From Dactylonectria macrodidyma (Eukaryota; Ascomycota; Sordariomycetes; Hypocreales; Nectriaceae), in NCBI GenBank assembly GCA_020744425.1, contig JAGMUV010000016.1, positions 1,054,001 to 1,118,000 of the forward strand: 64,000 nt of DNA. The letters run 5' to 3'. Below the pieces are notes generated by a model. The model was given only the letters and a program-made list of their open reading frames with translations. It was not told the DNA's origin and did no database searches. Every line of letters starts with the position of its first letter. The first letter of the stretch is position 1. The position numbers and the translations under genes are program-made. Positions 21,213 through 32,232 of this stretch are shown piece by piece.

Positions 21213-22290
21213 CCTGGGCGTGTTGCAACATCAGGGTTCAGCCTTCGCTCAATTGGCCGCGGTCAGCGACAAACACGCCGCAACGGTTCGTGTTTCTGAG
21301 CTGAGCCAGCAGTCCCTTGACTCAACACGGACTGTCAGAGAAGAATCGACACTCTGTCTGCGTCAGGTTTAAAAGAATAAATCCTACTACAAATCCTTAC
21401 TCACTAGATATCGCAGCTCATTCTCTCTTTCCTCCCTGATACACGTTTCAGGGGGCATCGTACGAAACACCCTCGCCTTTCAGGTGTGGCCACGAGAGCT
21501 CTGTTAGCAACCGATTAGGTCAACGTGCCTGCGGTGCAAAAGAGCTTGGTTTGCTAAAACTGGTTTTTTTAGATATTTTTAGAACCCCCCTGATACATCA
21601 CAATAAGCGCTGTATATGAATCAGGCAGTGATAGGCCAAAACCAGGTGCTTGGGGTGTAATCGTGTACAGTAATCACTTCATGACGTTCAACATGCTCTG
21701 TTATTGTCCATCACCTTCCTAGTGGGTAGAGCGTTCCGGCTACGGTAAAGAGGAAAAGAGATAGCATGCAAGAACCTACGTGTCACATTTCTGGTCCGAG
21801 GGAGGGCCATGCGCCGTCAGTCTCACCACTGTTTACAGTCTGCCCGCGCATGAGCACGAGTAATTACAGCTTGTAGAGACAATCACCCACAGACTCAGTA
21901 GGCAACCTGCACACAGAAGAGAACGTAGAGTTGGTGCTAACGTCTCCTTGTTTCTGCGTTTCCTCTCAAGCCATTCATTTGAGGGTGCACGTCTATACCG
22001 GTACAGCGATGTTAATCAATGTCAGACGATAGAAAACGGGATCTATATTCAAACACATTTACGTAGCGATGTTGGTTGTACCATCTGTTCTGTCCGGTTG
22101 TTCAACTTGATCTAAATCTGAGCTGCATAAATCCTGTCTTCGTTTACGTACTAAACGAACATGCTAGCCTCATCCCAACCAAACTATTTGTCTGATGTCA
22201 TAGAAGATGACGAACTGCCTCAACTACTACACGGTATGTGTGACGCCGAAAGCTTGACAAGTAGGCTCAAGAGCCTGAAACTGTTAGGTA
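21213..22290. other. intergenic, no gene seen
   Basis: The frames here are short. The left end is the promoter side of the 21212 gene. No repeat of note was found until the Tc1-type element at 22291. Confidence 0.5.
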
Positions 22291-23678
22291 CAATCACGTG
22301 TCAAAAGTCTGGAATCGCGCTCCACCACGACCCCGCTTCACGAGAATGTAACAGAACAACCTTCCTACTTCAACCTGCAGAATTGAGACTAAAATGCCTT
22401 CTAATAACCGATCTTTTGGTACTAAAATAAGCGGAAATCGCCAATTCAATCATGAATTTACTCCTGAGCAAAGAGCTGCTATAGTCGCTGAGTTACATGC
22501 CGGCAAATCCCAGCGCACAGTTGCGAGCGATTATCGCACTACCCAAGGCACAATCTCTAAGACAAAGCGACGATGGGATACGGAACATAGCAATGCATCT
22601 AGGGCACGAAAAGGGCGTCCAAAGAAGCTCACGGCTCTGCAGATTATACGTATTAACTCGTATATCAATAGACATCGTCATCTTACATGGGATGATGTAT
22701 TATTTGAGCTAGAATTGCATGTTGGGAAGCGTACCCTTTAGCGTCGCCTTCATAGCCACTGGCGCCGCAAATGGCGGTCAAAGAAGCGGATTTCGCTATC
22801 AGAAGACGACGCAAAGGCGAGGCTTGCCCATGCTCAGTTTTGGATTCATCGTCTTGATGATTATATTATGGTATGAGACGTTGAAGATGTAGCTTCTAAG
22901 CTGACTTCCCCACTTAGACCTGCTTTAGCGATGAATGCATAATACAGAATGCGCCGAATAACCCCGACGGCTGGGTCTTTCGCCGACCTAATGAGATGTA
23001 CCAGAAGGACCTTGTTAACGCACAGTCACACGGAAAAGCCGTTCAGTCAATTATGGTGTGGGCAGGCATAGCTAGACAGAAAAAGACGCATCTTATCATT
23101 ATGACAAGAGACCCGACCGCAAAGAGGAACGGATTTTCTAGCTGGAGCTATCGAAAAGCTCTGACGGAAGGGCTCCTTCCTTTCCTCGACGATTTCAGCA
23201 CTTTCCAGCAAGATAACGCCCGTATTCACACGTCAAAGGCATCCCTAGACTGGCTGTGCTTACATGGTCTAATTCCTATAACATGGCCAGCACATTCGCC
23301 CGATTTGAACCCCATTGAGCACCTTTGGAAGGCTCTGAAGGCCAAATTAAGAAGATTACATCCTGAATTTATTAGGCTAGGAAAAAGCAAGACAGATATA
23401 GCTAAAATGATCGAATGGATAAAAGAAGCGTGGGAGGCGTTGCCTGCTGACCTCGTCGAGAAGCTGATAAAGTCAGCAGGCAAGAGACTGCGCGCAGTCA
23501 TCCGTGCTCGGGGTTGGCATACAAAATATTAATCCCTAAGTCTAGGGCTTTCTAATGATATATTTTTTATTACTTAATAACTGTTTTTTGCTGCATAAAT
23601 GAAGTCTGAATATCTAGGGTCATAGTGAGGGTGGGTAGATTACGGTGGGGTGATTCCAAACTTTTGGCGTGTAATTTT
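22291..23678 (+). mobile_element. Tc1/mariner-type transposon with eroded ends
   Basis: The ends are imperfect inverted repeats. The left reads CACGTGTCAAAAGTCTGGAATC with CTCCACC following, and the complement of the right reads CACGCCAAAAGTTTGGAATC with CCCCACC following. Several differences are C/T or G/A. TA lies outside both ends. About 1.39 kb in total, the usual Tc1 size. It encodes a DD34E-type transposase interrupted by one stop codon. Exact borders are uncertain by a few bases because the repeats have diverged. Confidence 0.75.
22394..23532 (+). pseudogene. Tc1-type transposase (DDE_3), one premature stop
   Basis: The frame starts at ATG 22394 and has an internal TAG at 22739-22741. 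It otherwise reads on through a 47-nt intron (22871-22917, GTATGA to TTAG) to a stop at 23530, about 363 codons in all. The N-terminus carries a helix-turn-helix (TVASDYRTTQGTISKTKRRW) and a GRPKK hinge. The catalytic triad is present as CFSDEC, QQDNARIHTS and PDLNPIEHLW, where Asp-Asp-Glu are the metal ligands. The surrounding residues (TL-stop-RRLHSHWR) suggest the lost codon was CAG, a CpA to TpA change of the type caused by repeat-induced point mutation. Without read-through the copy cannot make transposase. Confidence 0.85.
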
Positions 23679-23721
23679 ATAATAATAGGTTTCAACTCGG
23701 ATGTACGTAGGTGTGTCGTGC

Positions 23722-23815
23722 TACAGTGGGGGTGCAAAAGTTACGACGCACTCCTAGGTATCCACTAGAACTCAGTAGTACCTTCCATGTGTCGTAACTC
23801 TTGTCCCCCACTCTA
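23722..23815. repeat. MITE-like inverted repeat, about 94 bp
   Basis: The left arm reads CAGTGGGGGTGCAAAAGTTACGAC and the right arm, reversed, GAGTGGGGGACAAGAGTTACGAC, followed by CGCA or ACA. TA dinucleotides lie close outside both ends. It is too short to code for anything. It sits 45 bp after the Tc1-type element, so the neighbourhood is a repeated insertion site. Confidence 0.65.
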
Positions 23816-23816
23816 A

Positions 23817-24544
23817 TGTAAATCATCGGTTGGGTGTAAGAGAGAATGAGCTACGCGCTAAACCCCGGTGTCTGATTGTGCCCCACGTGTTCGAGTCACT
23901 CTTTATCACAGCACATCGATCGACGTGCGGTTTTGGAACTTGCATTACAGCTGCCTAACTCTGTTCGTGCAATAGACCACAGTAGCTCATGGTATACAAA
24001 CGCGTCGTTCCAGCCTGAATGGAAGTATGTGCGACGCCCCAGTTCTGTGCAGGTGCAACATGTGGGGTCTTCTAGGTTGGCAGGCGGGACCATGAACCAT
24101 CTAGTTTGCGTTCACTGTGTAGTCGATGCAGCCGATCACGTAGTCGATGCGCAGACATCGCTCCGCATAAGGCTTTACATTCAAGCTTGAATTTTCAAGT
24201 AGAATAAGAACAATGTGCTGGACTATTGGCCTTACATATTAATTTATCTAACTAGTCGGAATTTCGGAGTGATCAACGGAAGCGTGTCGGGCGACATGCA
24301 TAAATTTACATTCATCGTAGGCTGGGCACTAAGAATATTTTTTTTGGGAGCTAGGAGAGTTTTTTGCAAACAATCAAATGTCATGGTAATCAATTAAGCG
24401 AGAAAGTACTGGAACAAGAAAAAAAGAGAATGAAGCATTGGACCTACTGCTCGAACAATCTGACCCGCAAGACAAGCACGATCCGATCGACGCGAGCTAA
24501 ACTGAAGACCATCATCATCTTCTCCACTGACAAAATATGACCAA
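23817..24544. other. no gene seen
   Basis: Open frames on both strands are short and mutually antisense. The right end is the 3' flank of the secreted-protein gene ending at 24545. Confidence 0.5.
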
Positions 24545-25453
24545 TCAGCACTGGCATATACACTGGACAATCAAAGGAGAGGACCCGTCTTGGCCGAGGG
24601 CATCGCTCGAGGACATCGCCGCAGTGTCTTGGTAGGCCGATGTAGGCTCGGCGTAGGACGACGCATCTGTTAGCGGAACATCTGTACCAGTACCTTGTGG
24701 TGGGGCTGTTTCGAGGGCCTGTGTGGCCACGGTATCCTCGTATGGCGATGGTGTTACGAGTACTTGCCCAGACAAGCTACCAGATGAAAGAGGAGGTTGT
24801 CCTTGTCCGAGAGCTGGTGTCGTGGCGACCCCTGTCGCGTTTGGTGCTAGATATGCTCCGACAGAGGTCAGACTTAGACTAACTGGCGTGTTGTTTGTCT
24901 GTGTCTGTGTGGCTACGGCGCCGTCGGAAACTTGCGATGCGTCTTGGGATTCCTGGAGGGTGTCCACAGGAGTAGAGAAACTGTCGGCGCCGACACCACT
25001 CGTAGTCACTGGGGGCTGACTCGAAGTTGGGGCCAAGCTCGTTCGCGGGTAATCGGTGACGCATTCTTGACTCAGGTAGTATTCGGTAGCTGTAGCGGGG
25101 ACTAGAGTCGCGGCCTGAACAGATATGACCTGGCACGCGGCAGGGCCACCTTCGTCACATTCCCACACTATCTTCCCCGGCCCCAAGGGAGCATCGTCCG
25201 GCAGCGACAAGTGTATCAGGGGATACTCGGTGCAGGGCGGTTGGCTGTTCGTGACAGGGATCTTCTGATGCTGACTGCCGTTGGAGAAGAACACATCTGC
25301 TTCTCGACAGGTAAGGTTGGCATTTGGGCTCAAGAATTCGGTTGATTCGCCCGCGTACAGAACCAGTCCGATCAAGCATTCACCCGTAACCTGGGCGTAG
25401 GCCACGCGCAAAAGCAGGGGGAGAGCGAGCCATGTAACACCAGCGCGCTTCAT
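24545..25453 (-). CDS. secreted Ser/Thr-rich glycoprotein-like protein
   Basis: One exon of 302 codons starts at ATG 25453. A GTG 60 bp upstream is in frame but would bury the signal. Residues 1-20 form a clear signal peptide (MKRAGVTWLALPLLLRVAYA, cleavage before QVTGE). Residues 21-130 form a cysteine-containing folded domain with N-x-S/T sites. From about 135 onward the chain is Ser/Thr/Pro-rich with many potential O-glycosylation sites, mucin-like, and ends in QCICQC. No hydrophobic tail for a GPI anchor is seen. The family is not recognised. It is probably secreted or cell-wall associated. Confidence 0.7.
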   Translation of the reverse strand: MKRAGVTWLALPLLLRVAYAQVTGECLIGLVLYAGESTEFLSPNANLTCREADVFFSNGSQHQKIPVTNSQPPCTEYPLIHLSLPDDAPLGPGKIVWECDEGGPAACQVISVQAATLVPATATEYYLSQECVTDYPRTSLAPTSSQPPVTTSGVGADSFSTPVDTLQESQDASQVSDGAVATQTQTNNTPVSLSLTSVGAYLAPNATGVATTPALGQGQPPLSSGSLSGQVLVTPSPYEDTVATQALETAPPQGTGTDVPLTDASSYAEPTSAYQDTAAMSSSDALGQDGSSPLIVQCICQC

Positions 25454-27352
25454 TTGCGCCCTAGCTGGACCTCCACGTTGCAAACTATATACCTTCGCCA
25501 ACCTCTTGTCCACACAAGTGATGACGTGAAGACAAAGTTGAGCAGCGTTTTGACATGTTTTGTACCTTGGTTTAGTCTCGATGTCCCTCAGGTTACGTCA
25601 TGCGAAATGCTACGGAAATTTGGCTCTAGTAACCGCGAGTACTGTGACTAAAGTCGACACACCCTAGACATTTATGTCAGGGATAGGGGAAAGGTTGACA
25701 ACGTTTGTTCACCAAGGACAGGCACGAGCCGCTATTATGTGGATGACCCACTCTCTGTCTCTGCCCTCCACTTATTTAACGTACAATACAGTAGTCGAAG
25801 TAAGAAAACAGGCACAGCCAATATGCCGCTTTTTCCGAGGTTAAACCCGAGAGAGCCCGTCACTATCACAGCTACTCTTTGTGTCGTGAGACGGAGGTGT
25901 ATGGTAGATACTTCGCCGGTGCTGTCGTGTTGTGTCAAATCATCTAGACTAACTCACAAGTGTCTCTCACGCTAAGACAATACGCAGTCACGTATCCCTT
26001 GGCACTGTTAAAGATCGCAAACATGTTGTGGTGTAATATGCACATTACAGTCTAATAGTGCACGAAGTGCAATCTAGAGGTCAATGGTACAAGCACCTCA
26101 CAGCTACTGCTGCTTGCCGGCTGTTGAGTCGTCGACAAGCAGAAAAAAATAACTAGCCCAGGCACACTTTCCGTTGCTTGATTGAGCGTTTAGTTTGTCA
26201 CAGCAGCGTACCGAAACGACACGCAGCACAAACATAAAGGCTAAGCTCAGAATTCGGATACAGTCAAATTTCTGAAGATAGGGTTTCTTGGCCCACACTT
26301 CGTGCCAAGGAAGTTCTGAAAATGTCAGTTGGATGTTCGTGATTTGTGGTGCCCGGCCGGTGCGCGTCATGTTATGAACCGGGATGACAGCATTCATGCC
26401 GATATAGTGTCCTCGATGCTGTACGTTACGGCTATAACGGGATAAATATTCATACTCTCCTGCTGATATGCTTCTCTTGGTTACGGTATCTATATTCTCG
26501 ATCAACTTTCGATCGGGCTTGTGCAATTCGAAGCCTCAGTCGCCACCCAACTACTACTCTATAGCTAACAAAAATGTATGCGAAGACTTACGCGGACCTG
26601 TCCTCTCGGAGAAGTGAGTAGCAGATTCGTCTAGAAGGCAGTTGCTGATAGTGTTAGAGCCCGGTGTACGCCACCGAAACAAAGGGGAATGCATCATTGG
26701 TATTGTGCGCCTCCTGTGTTGCAAGAAGAAGTTGTTTCACAGTCACGATCTACGTAGGATGCTAAGGAATTCAAGGGTCTGCCTGGCATGTAAGAAGGAG
26801 GTGGCCCCTGTGCTCGAAATATTTCACGACTCTTCCTGGGAGAAGATTACGCTTCACAAGTTCCGGATCATCAGAACATATGGGTGCAAGAACAGGAAAA
26901 AGTATTGAACATATGCTGCGATCTTAAGATGAGGATTGGATGTAGCAGTACCAAAATATGAGCCGTTCTCCTACCCTAGGCACGGAAGAGAAACATCCGT
27001 CTACACGAGCATCCTTCGTGCCGATGATATGCGGGATAGTGGTCCTTTGTACATTTTGCGTAGAAATACCTACACAAGTATGTAGTGAGTGCCCTATACC
27101 CTATGCTTGCGCGCAATGAACAATGGCATGAAGCATGCAGCGTTCCGTATCCATCAACCGGGGCCAGTCGAGTCGCGGCCGAATTCGATGGAGGGCCCTG
27201 CATTGTCTCTGAACAGCAACGCGTCATGTAAGTGGGCGACTCAAGACCGACGACGAGCAGCACCGTCTCGTACGAGCTGCCCGAATCAAGAACCACGATC
27301 AGCAACTAGTACCCTTACTGAACTGCTTCGACCGGTCCCTACAGTCTCGGGG
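25454..27352. other. gene-poor stretch
   Basis: No convincing gene. A 140-codon minus-strand frame (26526-26104) has one hydrophobic helix (ILSLAFMFVLRVVSV) but no other support. The end of 26642-26908 (+) has several Cys/Lys residues but no domain. Confidence 0.4.
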
Positions 27353-28057
27353 TCAGTTCTGATCAAGTAGAGTTTTGAGGCCTCTCGCGTCGCGAAGTAA
27401 GCCTTCTGGATCGATGCTTGCCACAGCGCGTGGCCGGGACAAGCAAGAAAAAATAACAGCAGGCTTCACGGCTTCCCTGCTGTGCCATCTGTCCGCACTC
27501 AGGATCAAACTGGCGCCAGTCTCGTAGCCGGCAGGCAACAACGACGGACCATGGAAATCTATCGACAGAACCGATTTCAACACAAAATTCGCGTACATTT
27601 CTGTCGGGATCAGCAGGTGGTGGCCGTCGGAAGGAAACTCTAGACCGTGCGCTACGAGGACATGTGCGGACAGGTTGTGGGACGAGTATTGCTGTAGTCG
27701 CGATAGGTCGATCGACACGACGAAAACAACGTCGCAGTGCTTGTGCTAGCATTTTTGCGAGCTCTTCGCCGCTGGAAGTACGATATCATGTTGAAGCTCG
27801 CGGTATGAGATTTGGCGTTTTTGCACCATGCTTTAGATCTGCACTTCGCTGGTGACGATATCATCCTCGATTTGTGTTTGGTGATTTGGGTGCACAATTT
27901 CCCCTGGCCGGCTGCAGGCCGTACGCAGAAAAAAGCCTTGACTATCCGCAGGCCGCCTCGGCGGATGCTTCGTGGGTAGGAGTTGACGCATACTGACGGA
28001 AAAAACGGCTTCTAAAAACATGAAACCTAGGCGCTGTAACGGTGTCATGCACCTCAT
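27353..28057 (-). pseudogene. unknown interrupted reading frame
   Basis: Three open blocks lie in one frame on the minus strand: 28057-27833, then a middle block, then 27718-27353. They are separated by only two stops, and protein-like composition continues across them (for example LQHDIVLPAAKSSQK and later FPSDGHHLLIPTEMYANFVL). No clear splice sites remove the stops. I read it as a decayed gene of unknown family. It could instead be a chance alignment of open frames. Confidence 0.25.
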
Positions 28058-28425
28058 AAGAGGGCACTATCGGGTGTCATTGCGCCCCGTTGTGGCTCTT
28101 GAAAGGAGACGCAGAGACAAGGAAGTGCCAACGCCAGACTACGTCCTAACGTATCTGACTGAGACATGACTGAAAGAGAAAGGGTGCGACTGGATTGCAG
28201 ATGGTGAGAAGCCATCTGCTGCTTTGCCTTACATACTCAGCATTAGAACCGTGACTGGCAACTTTCTGAATGAGTCTTTCCTCAAACTCAGGTTCAAATA
28301 TCGATCTACTGTCATCCGCGGGTACCGTCACCTGTATCAAGACACTTACCCACCAGGATCAACTTTAGTTCAAGGGTTGTCCTTATATCGAGCTGTGCCA
28401 CGAAACCTCTGAAGCTTCTCATCAA

Positions 28426-29166
28426 ATGATTCCGATACTCACAACTCTGCTCGCTATCTTGGCGGCTGCCACGGCCTCTGAATACACAGGCAACTCTTAT
28501 CCTAATTCTGGCTCCATATCCGTCACTCCTCATGATCAATATTCATCCTCTGTCGGTGTTCTCGGTTGCAAGATCAACACGGTGAGAAATGATGCCTTCT
28601 CGGCAGCAGGACGTGCGAACAAACTCGCACATTTTGCGGTCAAGCACACCGCGTAATGACTGACATTTGAAAAGGATCGCGTCGCTTACTGGCCTACGGA
28701 GGTTGGATGCGACAACATCTGCGTCAAGGTCACCTACGAGGGTCGCGAGGCTCACCTTCTGAAAATTGACCAATCTCAAGGCGCTTTTGACATTTCCTAC
28801 GACGCCTGGAACTATCTTTACGTGGGGAGATCTGCTACTGAGGATCCGCAACACGGCGGTGGGCTTTCTATGAAATATGAGACTGTCCAGCCCAGCGAGT
28901 GCTTGCCCTTGCTCGATAATGGCAAGCTGCCTCTTTCCGCTGCTAACAGCATGGAGTACGTTGCCTATTGTTTGTCTCAGCCCAACAGCTGGGTCGCTCA
29001 AAACCACGAGCTTTACAACATCAATGATCCTCAATGCACATCGGGCGTCGACGAGCTTTGTTCTCTCGACCTTGCCAAGTCTAACCAGCCGTCTTGCCCC
29101 ACCACACTTGGCGCGCCGGGCAGCCTCGACCTGAAGGTAAAGGATATCCCGTATAATAGTGCTTGA
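28426..29166 (+). CDS. small secreted cysteine-containing protein, conserved fungal family
   Basis: Exons 28426-28581 and 28675-29166 join in phase to 215 residues; the intron has a GTGAGA donor and GAAAAG acceptor. Residues 1-18 are a signal peptide (MIPILTTLLAILAAATAS). The mature part contains VGVLGCKINT then RVAYWPTEVGCDNICVKVTY, an SYDAWNYL motif, and PLSAANSMEYVAYCLSQPNSW, with eight or more cysteines that could pair. I recall this pattern from widespread secreted fungal proteins with a probable double-psi beta-barrel fold and no settled function, but I cannot verify that. The gene stands alone with no neighbouring enzyme that hints at a role. Confidence 0.75.
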
Positions 29167-29689
29167 AGAGGGGGTTATGGAGGACGCGGAAGGGCGAAGA
29201 GGGGCGCGACGACAATGCCCCCATGTAGCCGTAAGCGGGCTACTAGTCAGCCGCTTTGTATTCATCGCTGTGTGTCTGTACGCGCCATAATTCCTTTTGA
29301 CGTTGGGATGGCAAAAACAACAACCCTAGCCTCAAAGAAAGAATATTGAAAATAAGAATTTTTAGTTATATTTCTATAAGATCTTTGAGTACGGAGTAGT
29401 GTAACCCAATTTAATCCACCCCCCTGTAGTGCAACTCAATTCAACGCCATGTAATATCCAAGCCCCCTAAATCAGGATTGAGTTGAGTTATTAGCTACAT
29501 TGACCCGACGGTGACATCGCTGACCCTATACGGTAATTGATCCATGCAGTTCCCCGGATCTCCCAAGATGATCACGTTTCTATTCCCGACCATTGGCCCG
29601 ACTAGTGAAGATGGTCATGGACACAAAGATGGTTTCGTTCTTATCCACGATGAGACGCGCGGACGTGTCGGGGGTGACACATGACCCGT
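29167..29689. other. intergenic with a degraded repeat
   Basis: Between 29395 and 29500 several copies of AACTCAATTCAAC/GAGTTGAGTTA in both orientations occur beside CCCCCC tracts, which resembles a decayed inverted-repeat element. A TACGGAGTA motif, common in fungal repeats, is at 29391. No gene. Confidence 0.4.
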
Positions 29690-30658
29690 CTATTCGGACT
29701 CATGGATCGGCATCGTAAAGTAGGTGCTCTCTACAGGACCAAGTCCACAGTCTTGAAACACGAACGCCAACATATTCACGACCTCTAGCGGAGATACGCT
29801 CTCGACCATGTCACCGGACTGGTTCCTGTGTCTATAACGCCACTTGTACGCATGCTCGTACATCTCCGCGACGCCCTTCCCGTGCATGGTGACGTACGGC
29901 AATGCGGAGACAGCCTGGCCCAAAATCTCCCTCGTACATACATATCGCATCTTGTACTTCTCGTCCATATATCCGGAGAATATGCCCAGTGGATACTTCA
30001 ACGGGATGTGGAACCGGGTCGCGACTCTCTTCTCATTCCCATTCGGGACGTCCGCGGGTGCACCCATGCGGTTCTGATATATGTTCGTACTACACTTCGG
30101 CCACGAGTCGGGGTCTGGCAGTACGATCGTGCCGACGGGTATCCTCGACATGCACTTGTCCCCGTCGCAGTCATACGTTGGGTCGTGGATGAACTTCATT
30201 GGACTCGGAGTCGCGTATTCGCACGCAGTCACGTTGCCGTCCGGATCCACCCAGTTGTGTCTAATTACGTCGCCGTCCACAGTGGTGTCGTAGACCGATG
30301 CCCCGTTCTGCAGTCTCATCTCGTACGCATACCTGGATACGACCAACACCCAGACCTGACAAACGTGCGACGACTCGGGTCTGGTCCAATGCGACAACAC
30401 GTTGTTGTACCTGTCTAAGAGGGTGTATATATCTTTGCCCAGGAATGCGACGTGATCACCAATTCTCCTCCTCCTCTCGAGCCAGTGCCGAATCGACGGC
30501 ATATCTCTCTCTAAGTTCATGTACTTGTTCCAAAACTCCTTGGTGAAGATGCGGTACAACCTTGTCGCATAAAGGAACGCTGATACGTCGCTGGCCGACA
30601 ACGCGTCCATTATGCCGATCGCGATGGGATAGATGTTCATGATTTGAATTGGCTCCAT
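29690..30658 (-). CDS. hypothetical protein, F-box-like N-terminus
   Basis: A single intron-free frame of 322 codons begins at ATG 30658. Residues 1-45 (IYPIAIGIMDALSASDVSAF, then LYATRLYRIFTKEFW) resemble the helices of an F-box with its hydrophobic positions, but no LPxE start is present. The rest is a mixed alpha/beta chain with scattered Cys (CEYATPSPMKF, CDGDKCMSRIP) and no recognised domain. No signal peptide is seen. If it is an F-box protein it would be a substrate adaptor for an SCF ubiquitin ligase. Similar-looking relics follow at 30.9-32.2 kb, suggesting a small local gene family, mostly dead. Confidence 0.6.
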   Translation of the reverse strand: MEPIQIMNIYPIAIGIMDALSASDVSAFLYATRLYRIFTKEFWNKYMNLERDMPSIRHWLERRRRIGDHVAFLGKDIYTLLDRYNNVLSHWTRPESSHVCQVWVLVVSRYAYEMRLQNGASVYDTTVDGDVIRHNWVDPDGNVTACEYATPSPMKFIHDPTYDCDGDKCMSRIPVGTIVLPDPDSWPKCSTNIYQNRMGAPADVPNGNEKRVATRFHIPLKYPLGIFSGYMDEKYKMRYVCTREILGQAVSALPYVTMHGKGVAEMYEHAYKWRYRHRNQSGDMVESVSPLEVVNMLAFVFQDCGLGPVESTYFTMPIHESE

Positions 30659-30927
30659 AATGAGATGCGGGTAGTGGTACGAGTTCTTCCGGCGAGCGAG
30701 TGGTGCCTGTACTTATGCGTCTAGAACGTGTCGTGCGGTTCATGACTCTGACATGCTACTCCGTACAGGGCCTCGAATAAGTTACATAGGGACCTCCCGG
30801 ACCCGTTTTATCCTTGTATCTAGATATACCCTTAGGAGCTGTTCATAAAGACAAGTCTTCCAACCCACGCTAGGTTCAATCAAGTCACTGTTTAGTACAC
30901 ACATTTTGACAAAGCTTAAGACCCTTG

Positions 30928-31176
30928 TCAAACTGTAAAAACTGAGATTGAGCAGTGAATTGCGGGCACCCCTATAGCGTATGTTGTCATGACTCGTAGT
31001 TCAGTTGGTAACGTTAGGAACGTGCTGTAGAGATACTCGTATCCAAACTCGTTGTGGTTGCACCTGGATATTGTGTCGTGGATCCTGTCACAGTCATCTA
31101 GATCGGAGACATAGGCCTCGTGCTCGCGCATCACCTCGCCCCATGTCGCGAACCTACCCGAATCGTGCAGAATCAC
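30928..31176 (-). pseudogene. relic fragment related in style to the F-box-like gene
   Basis: About 80 protein-like codons (GRFATWGEVMREHEAYVSDL, LPTELRVMTTYAIGVPAIHC) lack an upstream exon or domain. They lie head-to-tail behind the F-box-like gene on the same strand. The segment reads like the C-terminal part of such a protein. I infer a truncated paralogue, without an alignment to prove it. Confidence 0.3.
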
Positions 31177-31861
31177 TTCAACAACTCCGGGACACCCCTC
31201 AAGGGTTCTTGGCTAGTCCTCGGCCGTGACATAGACGGAGACGACCGCCACCTAGATGCGGAAAGACTACTCATACTCCGAGTCGGGCAACCATGGGTGC
31301 GTCATTCTGTGCTTGATCGCGGGTAGGTTACGTCCGACCAACGCGATCTTGTGCTCCTTCGGGCTCACAGTCGCGGCCAGCCAAATAACTCGGGCATGTC
31401 TCTGAGTGGATTCATGTACTTGTGGATCAACGCGGGGTTCGGCTCGACCCCAATGGCGTACGTGATCCCCGACGAGTCCGTGATTGACTTTGTTGTTCCG
31501 TATGTGGTCAGGCACCCGGAGTTGCACACCCACTGCGTTCTTCATCGTCTACAAATATAGGTACAAGTTGAGATACAGGTTGTGATAGTTGAATGACGTG
31601 ACAATGCAACCAACTCTAATGTCTAAGACCGCGTTCGAGACCATGCATAAAGGCATATTCGGCCCGACATCGAGCAACGATATCACGGAGTACGGGTGCA
31701 GCTTGTAAACAGGCTCCCAGTTGAACGCGGTAGCGAAGCCAAGGGTGAGGAACGGCCTAGAGATGATGGCGAAGATCATGATGGCCCATCTACAAGTTCA
31801 TGCCTAGGATCGTAATTGCGACTTCGTAAGAGTGCCCCTTCAGTGGCAAGACCATGAGGCC

Positions 31862-32232
31862 GGAGTACACCACCAAGATGAACAAGTCATGTCAACAACT
31901 CGATATCGGGCGTCAAGGTGACCTTGAACAGTAGGAAAAACGTGTACAAGGACACGACTTACTACTCGACCGAGATTGAGTTCCAGAACTGTGTTACGTA
32001 CGCGCACATACGCGGAGTGCTGGGTCAATTCGCCAACGAGGTCGGATATGCCGATCACAATGTCGTCGGTGTCACCGATCTGGAGTCGCACAGAGGTGTG
32101 ATCATGGCTAAGGTCGACGGCATGAAGGTCTACGCGTTCTGCTACGCCAGTGGATCCGTGATTACCCAGACGGATAACCCACACTGTCTGTCATTCACAT
32201 ATTCGCGTTTCCGGACGTCTGCGCCCCGATGA
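31862..32232 (+). pseudogene. partial coding relic, unknown
   Basis: An open frame without an ATG (stop at 31876-31878 upstream) reads about 115 natural-looking codons, including YKDTTYYSTEIEFQNCVTYA and VDGMKVYAFCYASGSVITQ, up to the stop at 32230. A further open stretch with similar style (INAGFGSTPMAYVIPDESV) lies upstream at 31351-31560 on the same strand. Together they suggest a plus-strand gene that has lost its start and middle. No family recognised. Confidence 0.35.
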
